In this document: in pieces, positions 1-10,600 of the stretch
Position numbering within the stretch: position 1 is the first letter of the stretch
Layout of the letters: every line of letters begins with the position of its first letter
Assembly: GCA_937901285.1 (NCBI GenBank)
Contig: CALCHI010000194.1
Location: 1 to 13,132, forward strand
Direction of reading: 5' to 3'
Source of the DNA: UBA8437 sp003445035
Lineage (GTDB): Bacteria; Planctomycetota; Planctomycetia; Planctomycetales; Planctomycetaceae
DNA length: 13,132 bases
The notes under the pieces: generated by a model
Told to the model about the DNA's origin: nothing
Databases searched by the model: none
What the model saw: only the letters and a program-made list of their open reading frames with translations
Position numbers and translations under genes: made by a program

Positions 1-369
1 CGGCTTGATGTCGTGGCGGCCGTCGCCGGTGACGAACGAACGGACGATGCTGGTCTGGTCAGCCAGTGCCGCCAGTTTCTCGAAGGTGGACCCGTAGGTC
101 ACTCCGGGAATCGCTGTCTTGATCTCACCGGTGGCACTGCGGATGCCCGAAGGCGCCGTCATCTTCGGGTCGAACGTCTCGACCTGAGAGGGCCCACCGT
201 GCATGAACAGGAAGACGACAGCCTTGTCGCGAACAGCCTTCCCACTGGCAGCCGTGGCTTCACGACCGGCGATCAGGTCGGCCAGCGTCAGGCCACCCAG
301 GCCCAGGCTACCGATCTTCAGGAAGTCGCGGCGACCGTAACGGCGATGTCCGTCGTAGACGTTCAGCAT
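1..369 (-). CDS. DUF1501 domain protein, N-terminal part (runs off left edge)
   Basis: The 123 codons visible begin at the ATG on 369 and stay open to base 1, so the C-terminus lies outside the window. The protein starts M-L-N-V-Y-D-G-H and has a twin-arginine motif, G-R-R-D-F-L-K (residues 12-18), followed by a glycine/leucine-rich hydrophobic stretch to about residue 40. This is the typical Tat leader of planctomycete DUF1501 proteins. The next segment, VVFLFMHGGPSQVETFDPK, is the hallmark opening of the DUF1501 domain (PF07394), related to the alkaline-phosphatase/sulfatase fold. Biochemical function is not established for the family; export as a folded protein is inferred from the Tat signal. 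It lies 101 bp downstream of the propeller gene on the same strand and may be co-transcribed with it. The family often pairs with DUF1549/DUF1553 cytochrome-like genes, but none is visible here. Confidence 0.93.
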   Translation of the reverse strand, partial: MLNVYDGHRRYGRRDFLKIGSLGLGGLTLADLIAGREATAASGKAVRDKAVVFLFMHGGPSQVETFDPKMTAPSGIRSATGEIKTAIPGVTYGSTFEKLAALADQTSIVRSFVTGDGRHDIKP

Positions 370-407
370 CGGCGTCTCACTTCAAAACTGTCGTGGAAAC
401 CATCCCC

Positions 408-420
408 ATCCTATCAGGAT
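408..420 (-). promoter_or_regulatory. inverted repeat with extended -10-like box upstream of the left DUF1501 gene
   Basis: The 13 bases form a perfect inverted repeat (ATCCT, a 3-base centre, AGGAT). On the minus strand its right arm makes TGATAGGAT, which resembles an extended -10 box (TGN plus TAGGAT, 4 of 6 to consensus). It sits 39 bp upstream of the ATG at 369. No convincing -35 was found. It could be a weak promoter, an operator, or chance. Confidence 0.2.
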
Positions 421-470
421 TTATCGATCCGAGACAGCGCCGGGTTTGAAGGGAAAAGCCAATAGATCGC

Positions 471-1712
471 TCACTCTCCGATTCCGTAGAGATGTGTCTT
501 GGTCCGCAGGATCAAAAGTCCGTTGGTAACGGCCGGTGAGGCCATACAGCCGGCATCCAGGGTGTTTGTGGCCAGTTCGCGGTATTTTGCGGGGTCAGCG
601 GCAAAAACGTGCGCCTTGCCCATTTCTCGCTGGAAACAGTAGATGCGGTCACCGACCAGGACGGGCGAAGCGGTGAACTTGCCGGCGATCCGCTTGGTCC
701 AGCGGGCTTTTCCGGTGGCGGTGTCGATGCAGGAGGCGACGCCGCTATTGTCGACCATGAACATCGAGTCTCCGACGAGCAGTTGTGACGGTCTCGCCGG
801 CACGCCCGTTCTCGCGGTCCACTCGACATGGGTCTTGGTGACATCACCGACGCCGTCGGGTCGGACGGCCAGCAGCTTGGATGGGGAACTGGTGGTGATG
901 TAGAGTTTCCCGTCGCTGAACAGCGGCGGGATGCAGGCGTTCATCCCGCCGTGGATCACCCGCCACAGTTCCTTGCCGCTGTTGGGTTCGTAGGCCATCG
1001 TCGCCATCGCGCCGGGCACGATCACCTGGGTGCGGCCCTTGAAGGTGATCACTCTCGCCGTTCCGTAGGCCTTCTTGATGTCGCCGTTGTCCGACTTGTA
1101 GTCGACATTGCGATCCTTGCGCCAGACGGTCTTCCCGTTCCGCTTGTCGAAGGCCATCACGAACTGGTGGTCGTGGCCGTCGAATGGCAGGAACAGCAGG
1201 TTGCCGTAGATCGAGACGCTCGAGCCGGGGCCTCGCCAGTGGTTGCACACCAGGTCCTCGCGTTTCCAGATCACCCTCAAGGTTTCGGAGTCCAGGCAGG
1301 CGGTGCCCAGGGCGCCGAAGGTGATATACAGCCGGCCGTCCTCGATCCACGGGGTGGGTGAAGCGTAACTGTTGAACGGGTGGCAGTACTGCGGCTTCTC
1401 GTGCTCGAAGATCGTCTTGTCGTGAAGGATCTTGCCGGTCTTGCGGTCCAGGCACATCACCGCCAGGCGGTGCCCGTCCTCGGTGGCGGTCGTCAACCAG
1501 ATGCGGTCTTTCCAGGTCACCGGTGATGACCAGCCCTTGCCCCAGATCTCGGTCTTCCAGCGGACGTTCTTCGTTTCGCTCCAGGCGGTCGGGATCCCCT
1601 CCGCCTTCGACGTACCGTCACCACGGCCTCCGCGGAACTGGTTCCATTCGGGCTCGGCAGCGAACAGGCTGGTGGTGGCGAAAGACAACAGCAGCAGCGA
1701 ACGAAGTATCAT
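471..1712 (-). CDS. secreted PQQ-like beta-propeller repeat protein
   Basis: A 413-residue protein. The frame is open to 1811, but the start chosen at 1712 gives a clean Sec leader (MILRSLLLLSFATTSLFA, then A-E-P); the longer version adds 33 residues without signal character and would begin inside the upstream sulfatase gene. The mature N-terminus W-N-Q-F-R-G-G (23-29) is the usual opening of planctomycete PQQ-like propeller proteins. Five blade motifs of the type A-x-D-x-x-T-G-K-x-x-W are visible at about 84-98, 137-150, 185-200, 238-252 and 326-340, and a further blade is likely at the C-terminus. These repeats resemble those of BamB and quinoprotein dehydrogenases, but no dehydrogenase catalytic set was recognised, so a binding or scaffold role is more likely than PQQ enzymology. 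No Shine-Dalgarno precedes the ATG. It follows the sulfatase by 73 bp on the same strand, with a possible promoter of its own in the gap. Confidence 0.92.
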   Translation of the reverse strand: MILRSLLLLSFATTSLFAAEPEWNQFRGGRGDGTSKAEGIPTAWSETKNVRWKTEIWGKGWSSPVTWKDRIWLTTATEDGHRLAVMCLDRKTGKILHDKTIFEHEKPQYCHPFNSYASPTPWIEDGRLYITFGALGTACLDSETLRVIWKREDLVCNHWRGPGSSVSIYGNLLFLPFDGHDHQFVMAFDKRNGKTVWRKDRNVDYKSDNGDIKKAYGTARVITFKGRTQVIVPGAMATMAYEPNSGKELWRVIHGGMNACIPPLFSDGKLYITTSSPSKLLAVRPDGVGDVTKTHVEWTARTGVPARPSQLLVGDSMFMVDNSGVASCIDTATGKARWTKRIAGKFTASPVLVGDRIYCFQREMGKAHVFAADPAKYRELATNTLDAGCMASPAVTNGLLILRTKTHLYGIGE

Positions 1713-1767
1713 GGGAGGGCCCGGGAAGTCAGTGGTTTGAACGGGACGGGGAGAATCGGAGGTCAGG

Positions 1768-1773
1768 ATTATA
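1768..1773 (-). promoter_or_regulatory. perfect -10 box upstream of the propeller gene
   Basis: The minus strand reads TATAAT here, an exact sigma-70 -10 hexamer, 12 bp beyond the sulfatase stop and 55 bp before the propeller start at 1712. This supports an internal promoter that could express the propeller gene apart from the sulfatase. No good -35 was found at 16-19 bp spacing (the 17-bp position reads CCGCCC), which lowers confidence. Confidence 0.35.
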
Positions 1774-1785
1774 CCCGACCGACGC

Positions 1786-3231
1786 TCAGCGGGCGGCGTT
1801 CCTGGCCGCACTGGCCCGGCACGAGGCCTGCCAGGCCTGGATTTTGGCGGAGAGTTCTTCGAGCACCCGGGGATGATCGGCCGCCACGTTGGTGGTCTCG
1901 TGGGGATCAGCCAGCAGGTCGAACAACTCGGTCGTGGCCTTCCCGGCGGTCTTGTTCTTCTTGCCGCCGCCCGAGCGATGGACCAGCTTGAAACGGTTGT
2001 CGATCGCGGCGGTCTGGCCGGCCGATTCGAAGAGAATCGGTTGTGGTCGCTTTCGGTTCCGCTGGCCCTTGAGCACCGGGAGCAGGCTGATGCCGTCGGG
2101 AGTGAACTTCCGGGGTGGCAGGACGCCGAGGACGTCGAGAATGGTCGGCAGGTAGTCGGAGGTCACTCCGGGGCTGTCGGTTGTCTGGCCGGCCTGGACC
2201 ACCGCCGGCCAGGTCACGATCCCCGGCACGCGGATGCCACCCTCGTAGAGACTCCGCTTGCGACCGCGGAGCCCCCCGGTTCTTCCCGGAGCCTTGTCGT
2301 TGCCTTCGGGCCCGTTGTCGGCGCTGTACCACAGCATCGTGTTCCTGGCGATGCCGAGCTTTTTCAGGGTGGCCCGCAGTCGGCCGACCTGTTCGTCCAG
2401 CGCCGTGATGCAGCCGTAGTAATGTCGGTGGTAATCCGGGTGGTCGGCGTACAGGGCCGTGTGTTTCGGACCGGCCACAACCGGAAGGTGCGGGGCATGG
2501 AACCAGATCACCGCCAGGAAGGGAGACTTGTCGCGGGCGGCGGCTTCGATGAAGGGCACGGCCCGGTCCATGATCACTCGCGAATCGTCACCACGAGTGT
2601 TCTCGGTGATCGATTTGCCCAGGTGGTTCCAGTACCGCGTTCCGTATGGCACCGCGTCTTCGGGATCCCGGGCCGGGTTCCACCAGCGTCGGCCCCGTGC
2701 CGTCTTGGGTTTCAGCAGGGGGTCCCACGTTGGCACCTTCGCCTCGGTTGAGAAACAGACCTGGAATCCGTTTTTCCAGGGAGGAGAAAAGTGCTTCTTG
2801 CCTCGAGGACCTCCGCGATTGGAGTCCTGGATCTCGGTCGTCAATGTGCCGACATGCCATTTGCCGAAGTGCCCGGTGCGGTAACCCCGATATCTCAGCA
2901 ACTCGGCCAGTGTCCGTTCCCGTCGGGGCAGGTGTCCTCGATTGGCTGTCACGATCCCGTACCGGTAAGGATGTCGGCCGGTCAGGCAACTGCCCCGGGT
3001 GGGGCTGCAGACCGGGGCCCCCGCGTACCAGCGACGGAACACCAGGCCATCGGCCGCCATCCGGTCCAGGTGAGGCGTTTTCAGATGTGGATGGCCGTTG
3101 TATCCGGTGTCGCCCCAACCCTGGTCGTCGGCCATCACCAGGATCACGTTTGGCCGAGGGGCAGGGGCGGCCAGGACGGGGCCAGTGACCACGAGCAGGT
3201 AGGACCACAGCAGACCCAATGTCCTCGCCAT
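1786..3231 (-). CDS. secreted arylsulfatase-type sulfatase (formylglycine-dependent, S1 family)
   Basis: A 481-residue enzyme that should hydrolyse sulfate esters outside the cytoplasm. The start at 3231 gives a compact Sec leader (MARTLGLLWSYLLVVTGPVL, then A-A-P); ATG 3255 is an alternative, and the longest frame (3399) would overlap the divergent peptidase gene. Visible residues in order: metal-binding D35-D36 in M-A-D-D-Q-G; the sulfatase signature C75-S-P-T-R-G, whose cysteine is converted to formylglycine; G-K-W-H at 123-126; H-A-P-H at 245-248; metal-binding D305-N306 in S-A-D-N-G-P; catalytic lysine K325 before E-G-G-I-R-V-P at 330-336. All key positions are present, so the enzyme looks intact. 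Maturation needs a formylglycine-generating enzyme, which is not encoded here. The substrate cannot be told from sequence; planctomycete members often act on sulfated polysaccharides. The propeller gene follows 73 bp downstream on the same strand. Confidence 0.96.
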   Translation of the reverse strand: MARTLGLLWSYLLVVTGPVLAAPAPRPNVILVMADDQGWGDTGYNGHPHLKTPHLDRMAADGLVFRRWYAGAPVCSPTRGSCLTGRHPYRYGIVTANRGHLPRRERTLAELLRYRGYRTGHFGKWHVGTLTTEIQDSNRGGPRGKKHFSPPWKNGFQVCFSTEAKVPTWDPLLKPKTARGRRWWNPARDPEDAVPYGTRYWNHLGKSITENTRGDDSRVIMDRAVPFIEAAARDKSPFLAVIWFHAPHLPVVAGPKHTALYADHPDYHRHYYGCITALDEQVGRLRATLKKLGIARNTMLWYSADNGPEGNDKAPGRTGGLRGRKRSLYEGGIRVPGIVTWPAVVQAGQTTDSPGVTSDYLPTILDVLGVLPPRKFTPDGISLLPVLKGQRNRKRPQPILFESAGQTAAIDNRFKLVHRSGGGKKNKTAGKATTELFDLLADPHETTNVAADHPRVLEELSAKIQAWQASCRASAARNAAR

Positions 3232-3308
3232 CTCGACAGTTCCAGGTGCGGTCATCGACTGTCTCTCGTCAGATGGCTTGGTGTCCGGGGTCTCTTCAGA
3301 CGTCTCAC

Positions 3309-3338
3309 TTGAGGAACCTGTTGTTTCCCAGCCACAAT
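3309..3338 (+). promoter_or_regulatory. weak candidate promoter for the peptidase-esterase operon
   Basis: TTGAGG (3309-3314) and CACAAT (3333-3338) are spaced 18 bp apart, each matching consensus at 4 of 6 positions, on the plus strand upstream of the start at 3383. The AT-rich patch 3334-3341 is shared with the opposing sulfatase promoter candidate, so the two promoters would overlap. The rest of 3232-3382 holds nothing recognisable beyond a short AGACGTCT palindrome at 3298-3305. Confidence 0.22.
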
Positions 3339-3365
3339 ATTCGGCCCGGCTTCTGTGGCCGTCAA
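3336..3365 (-). promoter_or_regulatory. candidate promoter for the sulfatase gene
   Basis: On the minus strand, TTGACG (3360-3365, 5 of 6 to the -35 consensus) is followed after 18 bp by AATATT (3336-3341, 4 of 6 to the -10 consensus). Transcription would begin near 3329, giving a leader of about 100 nt to the ATG at 3231. That placement is a further reason to reject the upstream GTG/ATG-type start at 3399, which lies before the promoter. Confidence 0.35.
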
Positions 3366-3382
3366 CCTGATCGAGGCACTTC

Positions 3383-5640
<2,258 letters not shown>

Positions 5641-5644
<4 letters not shown>

Positions 5645-6777
5645 GAACGCTGCTACGCTCCGGCTGTCTGCTGCTGGTGATCCTGGGACTGCAGGGGACC
5701 GCGGTCGCGGAGGACCGCGCAGCGGAGCTGTTCAGGAAATGGGATCGGAACAACGACGGCAGGCTCACGCGCCAGGAGCTGCCCGCGGCGGCGCGGCGGA
5801 ATTTCTCGCGAGTCGACCGGGACCGCAACGGGTTCATCTCGTTGAAGGAACACGCGGCGTTTCTGCGAGGTGGGGCGCGGAAGCGGCCCGCGAAGTTGCC
5901 CGCGGGCGTCCGCCTGGTGGCCGACCAGGATTACGTGGGTGACCGCAACCCTCGCCATCGCCTGGACCTGCTGCTTCCGGAGAACCCCGTTGGCCGGAAG
6001 CCGTTGCCGGTGGTCGCCTATGTTCACGGGGGCGGCTGGCGGGGGGGTGACAAGTCGAGCGGTCTGCCGCGTGTCTCGGGCCTGGTGGCTAGCGGGCGTT
6101 ATGTCGGTGTCTCGATCGGTTACCGCCTGACGGGAGAAGCCAGTTGGCCGGCGCAGATCCATGACTGCAAGGCGGCCGTCCGCTGGCTGAAGGCGCACGC
6201 GAAAAAATACCGTTTCGATCCGGATCGCATCGCCGTCTTCGGGTCCTCGGCCGGCGGCCACCTGGTTTCGATGCTGGGGGTCAGTGGCGGTGTCGTGGAC
6301 CTGCAGGGCCGCCTGGGACCACACGAGAAATTCGACAGTCGCGTCGCGGCGGTCGTGGATTTCTTCGGCCCGACGGACTTCCTGAAGATGAACGACCAAC
6401 CCGGAAAAATCGATCACAATGCGGCAAGGTCCCCGGAAAGCCTGTTGGTGGGAGGGGCCATCCAGCAGCACGCCGATCGTTGTCGCCACGCGTCGCCGTT
6501 GACGTATGTCGATTCCCGGGATGCCCCGTTCCTGATTGTCCACGGGGACCGCGACGATGTCGTGATTTTTCCGCAGTCGCAGCTGCTGCAGGCTGCACTG
6601 AAGAAGGCCGCCGTGCCGGTGGCGCTGGTGACCGTCAAGGGGGGTGGTCACGGAGTCCGGGGACGGGCCGTCGAGGCACGGGTCCGCGAGTTTCTGGAGT
6701 TCCATCTCTACGGTCGAGGTTCGCTGCCGAGCGACCAGGTCCTCAGCAGGACGGCCCGTCGTCGTCAGCCGCGGTAG
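5641..6777 (+). CDS. secreted EF-hand / alpha-beta hydrolase (esterase-lipase) fusion
   Basis: A 378-residue exported protein. The Sec leader is M-R-T-L-L-R-S-G-C-L-L-L-V-I-L-G-L-Q-G-T-A-V-A, then E-D. Two canonical 12-residue EF-hand calcium loops follow: DRNNDGRLTRQE at 35-46 and DRDRNGFISLKE at 59-70. Residues about 85-360 are an alpha/beta-hydrolase of the HGGG esterase type (acetyl-esterase/BD-FAE-like): oxyanion motif H129-G-G-G-W, nucleophile S203 in G-S-S-A-G-G, catalytic D305 in H-G-D-R-D-D-V-V, and H337 in G-G-G-H-G. All catalytic residues are present. It probably removes acyl groups from a polymer or small ester, with calcium stabilising the N-terminal module. The cysteine at residue 9 lies within the hydrophobic leader, so a lipoprotein signal is unlikely. 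It is co-translated with the S9 peptidase through the ATGA overlap, and only 12 bp separate it from the convergent RraA-family gene. Confidence 0.92.
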
Positions 6778-6789
6778 GCGTCGCCGAGG

Positions 6790-7539
6790 TCACTCGCCGG
6801 GCAGCGGGTTGTCACGACAGTACGCCTCGTATTCGGCGTCAGTCGATTCGTTGGCGGGGTAGGTGCCCGACAGCGGGGCGCCACCCTGGATTTTCGAGAG
6901 GATGAAGTCCTCCTTGTGCTCCTGGCGGGCGGCGGCCAGTGCCACCTCGTCGGCCAGGTGACGCGGGATCACGACCACGCCCTCGTCGTCGCCGACCAGA
7001 ATGTCGCCTGGGAACACCGCGACGCCTCCGCAGGCCACCGGCAACTGGCAGTCGACCGGATGGTGGATCGTCTTGTTGGTGGCCGCGTGGGGCGAGCCGG
7101 CGTAGGCCGGGATGTCCATTTCGGCGATCGCCGGTGAGTCCCGGTAACAGCCGTCGGTGACGATTCCCGCCGCTCCGCGTGCCACCATTCGCGTGGCCAG
7201 GATGTTGCCCATCGTCCCGGCCCGCTGGTCACCCCGGGCGTCAATCACCAGCACGTCGCGGGGTCCGACCGATTCGATCGCCAGCCGCTGCGGGTCCTTC
7301 GAGTTGTCAAAGACCAGGTTGTGGTCCAGGTCTTCGCGGGCCGGCAGGTACCGCAGGGTGTAGGCCTGGCCGACCATCCGGCGGCCCGGTGATAGCGGTC
7401 GCGAACCGGTGACGAAGACATTCCACAGACCGTGTTTGGCCAGTACCGTGGCCAGGGTGGCCGTGCTGGGTTGTTCGAGCAGTCCCCAGGTGCGTTCCGC
7501 CACTTCAGCCAGCGGCTCGACCGATGCATCGTTCATCAT
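6790..7539 (-). CDS. RraA-family protein (putative HMG/CHA aldolase-like)
   Basis: A 249-residue cytoplasmic protein with no export signal. It belongs to the RraA/HMG-aldolase family (PF03737), whose members include 4-hydroxy-4-methyl-2-oxoglutarate aldolases and the RNase E inhibitor RraA. Visible family motifs are the glycine-rich segment with G103-D104, G108 and G111, the metal/substrate pair R133-D134 in D-G-C-Y-R-D, and the strongly conserved P177-G-D-I-L-V-G-D-D-E-G-V-V-V-I-P. The R-D pair and glycine loop support aldolase or oxaloacetate-decarboxylase chemistry over a purely regulatory role. The specific substrate is unknown. ATG 7536 has better spacing (6 nt) from GAGG than ATG 7539 (3 nt); either may be used. 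The gene is divergent from the giant propeller gene, with a tandem repeat in its leader. The older name 'demethylmenaquinone methyltransferase' for this family is a known misannotation. Confidence 0.93.
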   Translation of the reverse strand: MMNDASVEPLAEVAERTWGLLEQPSTATLATVLAKHGLWNVFVTGSRPLSPGRRMVGQAYTLRYLPAREDLDHNLVFDNSKDPQRLAIESVGPRDVLVIDARGDQRAGTMGNILATRMVARGAAGIVTDGCYRDSPAIAEMDIPAYAGSPHAATNKTIHHPVDCQLPVACGGVAVFPGDILVGDDEGVVVIPRHLADEVALAAARQEHKEDFILSKIQGGAPLSGTYPANESTDAEYEAYCRDNPLPGE

Positions 7540-7546
7540 TCGCCTC

Positions 7547-7578
7547 GTTAGTTCGTCGTACAGTTAGTTCGTCGTACA
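7547..7578. repeat. perfect 16-bp tandem direct repeat in the divergent promoter region
   Basis: Two exact head-to-tail copies of GTTAGTTCGTCGTACA lie at 7547-7562 and 7563-7578, 8 bp upstream of the RraA-family start codon (7539). With the candidate minus-strand promoter, the repeats fall in the 5' leader at about +4 to +36, a typical repressor-operator position. No regulator gene is next to it. A recent slippage duplication is the alternative. Confidence 0.9.
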
Positions 7579-7588
7579 AGGGAACCGT

Positions 7589-7616
7589 AGAATAATCGCA
7601 GGGCCACGGAAGACAA
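7589..7616 (-). promoter_or_regulatory. candidate promoter for the RraA-family gene
   Basis: On the minus strand, TTGTCT (7611-7616, 4 of 6) is followed after 16 bp by TATTCT (7589-7594, 4 of 6). Transcription would start near 7582, just upstream of the 16-bp tandem repeat. On the plus strand the same patch reads TAGAAT (7588-7593, 5 of 6 to the -10 consensus) toward the giant propeller gene, but without a good -35. Confidence 0.33.
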
Positions 7617-7686
7617 CACAGCCGCCTACCGGCAGGGTGGTCGGACTCTCTTCCGTCGGATCGCGTTCCCGAGAGGACATCAGGCA

Positions 7687-10600
7687 ATGCACAACTTGTT
7701 CGGCAGGTTCAGTGGAGGGCTGGTGGCGTGCGTGGTGGCGTGCGTGGTGGCGGGACAGGCGGCCGAGCCTGCCAAGCCGCTGGTGGACCTGAGGTTCGAG
7801 TCGGCCAGGTTGCTGCCGCCCGGTTCGGCGTTCCAGCGTCCGAGCCTGGCGACGATGATCGGACCCGATGGCCGGATTCACGGGGTCGGTGCCAACACAC
7901 CGCGGTTTCAGCGAAAGACCGATGCCGGCGGCATGTCGCTGGTGGGTTACCTCTCCGAAAGTGGCGCGACGAATCTCCTGGCGCATTCGTCGTTCGAGGC
8001 TCCCGCGCAAGCTCTTGCGTCGAGATGGGCGAGTCTCGGGAAGCTGAAGGTGACGCCGCGGGCCGGCGGGATTCACGGCAAGGCTTGCCTGGAGCTCAGC
8101 GGGGAGGGCCAGTGGCTGCACGCTCCGATCAAGCTGCCCAGCTACGCGGCCCCCGATTTCCGTGGCCACTTTCTGACCCTCTACGTCCGTCTGCCCGATG
8201 GCAAGCCACCCGGGGACGGTACGGTCCGGGTCTTTGCCGTCCGCAAGCGGGGCGCGAAGAACGAGATCCCGTCGCGGGTGCGGTTCCAGGACCCTGTCCG
8301 CGTGGGCCCGTGGTGGAGAATCGGTGGGCACGTGACCCCGCAATTCGAGAACCAGGAGTGGTCCTGTGGAGTCCAGGTCAACGGCACGGTGCTGGTCGAT
8401 GCGATCCAGCTCGAGCGTCGGCCCCTGAACGGCTGTGAGGCGCCCAGCAGTTACATTCCCACCGCCACCGGCCCGGCCGGTCGGGCGTCCGAACTGCTGA
8501 CGCTTGTCCCGGAGACGCTGAAGTGGCCGAAGAAGGAGGGGACGCTGGTGGTCTGGTTGAGGACCGGCAGCCCCGTGCACAACGGGTCCACGATCGCTCT
8601 CAGGCAGGACTACAAGCTGGGTGATCAGTCGCAGAGCCTGAGCATTATGCACAACGGCGGCGGACTGGACGTGGTTGGCCCGATCGGAGGCAACCGCACG
8701 CCACGGTTGGTCCGGCCCGATCACTGGACCCAGGCCGTGCTGACATGGAAGGACGGGCGAGGATGGACGTTCATCGACGGCGTGCAGAACGACCGGGGTG
8801 GCCCGGAGGGATACCAGGTTCGGGCCGATTTCGGGTCACCGGTCAACCGGCTGGCGATCGGCGCCCAGTTGGCCAACTATGCGCACCTGGCCGGGTACGT
8901 TGCGCGGGTGCAGTTGTTCGGCACCGCCTGGGATCACGACACGGCGTGGGACCGTTACGAGACCGACGTGGCGGCTGCCGGTGGAGACGTGATGGCCCTG
9001 GTGAAGCCCGTCAGGCCGAAACCGCCCACTCCCCGGCCGATGATCCCCCGCAAGTTCTGGGTCAAGACGGTCGTCGACCTGCCCACAGCGGCCCCGACCA
9101 GTGCGGTCGTCTACGACGCCACGGGACGACTGGTCCGTACGTTGTGGGAGGCGAAGCCGTTGAAAGCCGGGAAGGCCGAAATCACCTGGGATACCGGTAA
9201 CGATGCCGGAAAACGGGTGCCGCCGGGCCGGTACCAGTTGCGGATGCTCCAGGCTCCCGGGGTCAACGCTCGATACGTCGCGACTCCCGGCAACGGTCGT
9301 GTGCCCCAGCGGCCGGCTCCCGATGAAGTCGCCGGAGTCCACGGCCTGACTCCCCGCGGTGTCAGTGTCGACCGGCGAGGTGACGTGTACCTGCTGGGGC
9401 GGGGACACGGAGTCGGTGCCCAGAAGTACTCCGCCGCCGGCCATCTGCTCTGGACCCACGCTCCGCTGGATTCCAGCGACGCTCCCACGGCCTGTGCGAT
9501 CGATGGGGAGACGCTGTTCGTGGCCGGTCAGCACCTGTATCGCATCGATGCCCGAACCGGTCAGACAATCCGCCGGCCGGACGGCGGGTGGCGGGCGTTC
9601 CTGGGCGAGAACTCCGGGACGGTCGCGCCGGACCGGCCCCGCGCGGAACTGGCCGGAGTTCGCGAAGCGATGATCGACGGAACCGTGCTCGGTGGGACGA
9701 TGACCCGGGGAGTGGCGGTACGGGGAGACGAGGTGTTCGTGTCGTGCTGGGCACAGGACCAGGTTCGGGTGCTGCATCGTGTGAGCCTGGAACAACTGTC
9801 CACTCTGCCGTTGCCTCGCCCGGCCGGCCTGGCGGTCGACGGCAGCGGCCGGTTGCTGGCGATCAGCGGCAGGGACCTGGTGGTTCGTGAGGGAACGTCG
9901 TGGCGGGTGCTGATTCCCCGGGTGGCCCGTCGACCGTTTGCGCTGGCCGTGGCGGCCGATGGCCACTTGCTGGTCTCCGACATGGGAGAACCGTGCCGGG
10001 TGCTCGAGTACACCCCGGCGGGCCGGCTGGTGAGATCGTACGGGCAACCGGGAGAGTTGCCCGGCAAGATCCGCACCGATCGGCTCTACGCTCCGACCGG
10101 CGTGGCTGCCGCCACCGACGGATCGGTCTACGTCTCGGAATTCCTGCTGAACCGGCTGCTGAAACTCGACCGATCGCACGCGGTGGCCTGGGCTCTCTAT
10201 GGCGGAGCCTACATCGAGAACGCGTCGTTGTTGAGTGACGACCCGACGGTGGTTCACGCGATGGACGGGTACGGCATCGGCGCGTTGTACGAGTACAAGC
10301 TGGATCTCGACACCGGCCGATGGTCGCCCCGGAAGTGGTGGTGGCTGGGGCACAGTCATCCGACCCGCGAGGTGCGGGGTTTCATGATCCACGGTCAGCA
10401 CACTCACACCATCGGCGGCCACCGGTACCTGTTCTCCTGCCACAAGACGATACGCATCTACCGGATTGACGGTGACCGGCTGGTTCCGGTCGCGCGGGTG
10501 GGTAGCCGGCTGCGGTTCTACGACAAGAACGGGAAGCTGGTGTCTTCGAAGACTGCCTTCCCGGTGTGGGTCGACCGGAACGGAGACGGGTTGGCTTCCG

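Noticed and set aside
13..465. A 150-codon plus-strand frame at the left edge
   Set aside because: It lies opposite the Tat leader and DUF1501 opening motif, which are unmistakable on the minus strand.
5653..6705. A 350-codon minus-strand frame opposite the EF-hand esterase
   Set aside because: Antisense shadow: no domain, no signal, and the sense frame carries a full catalytic triad and EF-hand loops.
6777..6785. GGCG-T-CGCC inverted repeat between the esterase and the RraA-family gene
   Set aside because: Four-base arms around one base cannot form a stable hairpin; likely chance in GC-rich sequence.
7564..8724. A 386-codon minus-strand frame covering the start of the giant gene and the divergent promoter region
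   Set aside because: Low-complexity antisense composition with no family motif; it overlaps a well-supported signal peptide and jelly-roll region.
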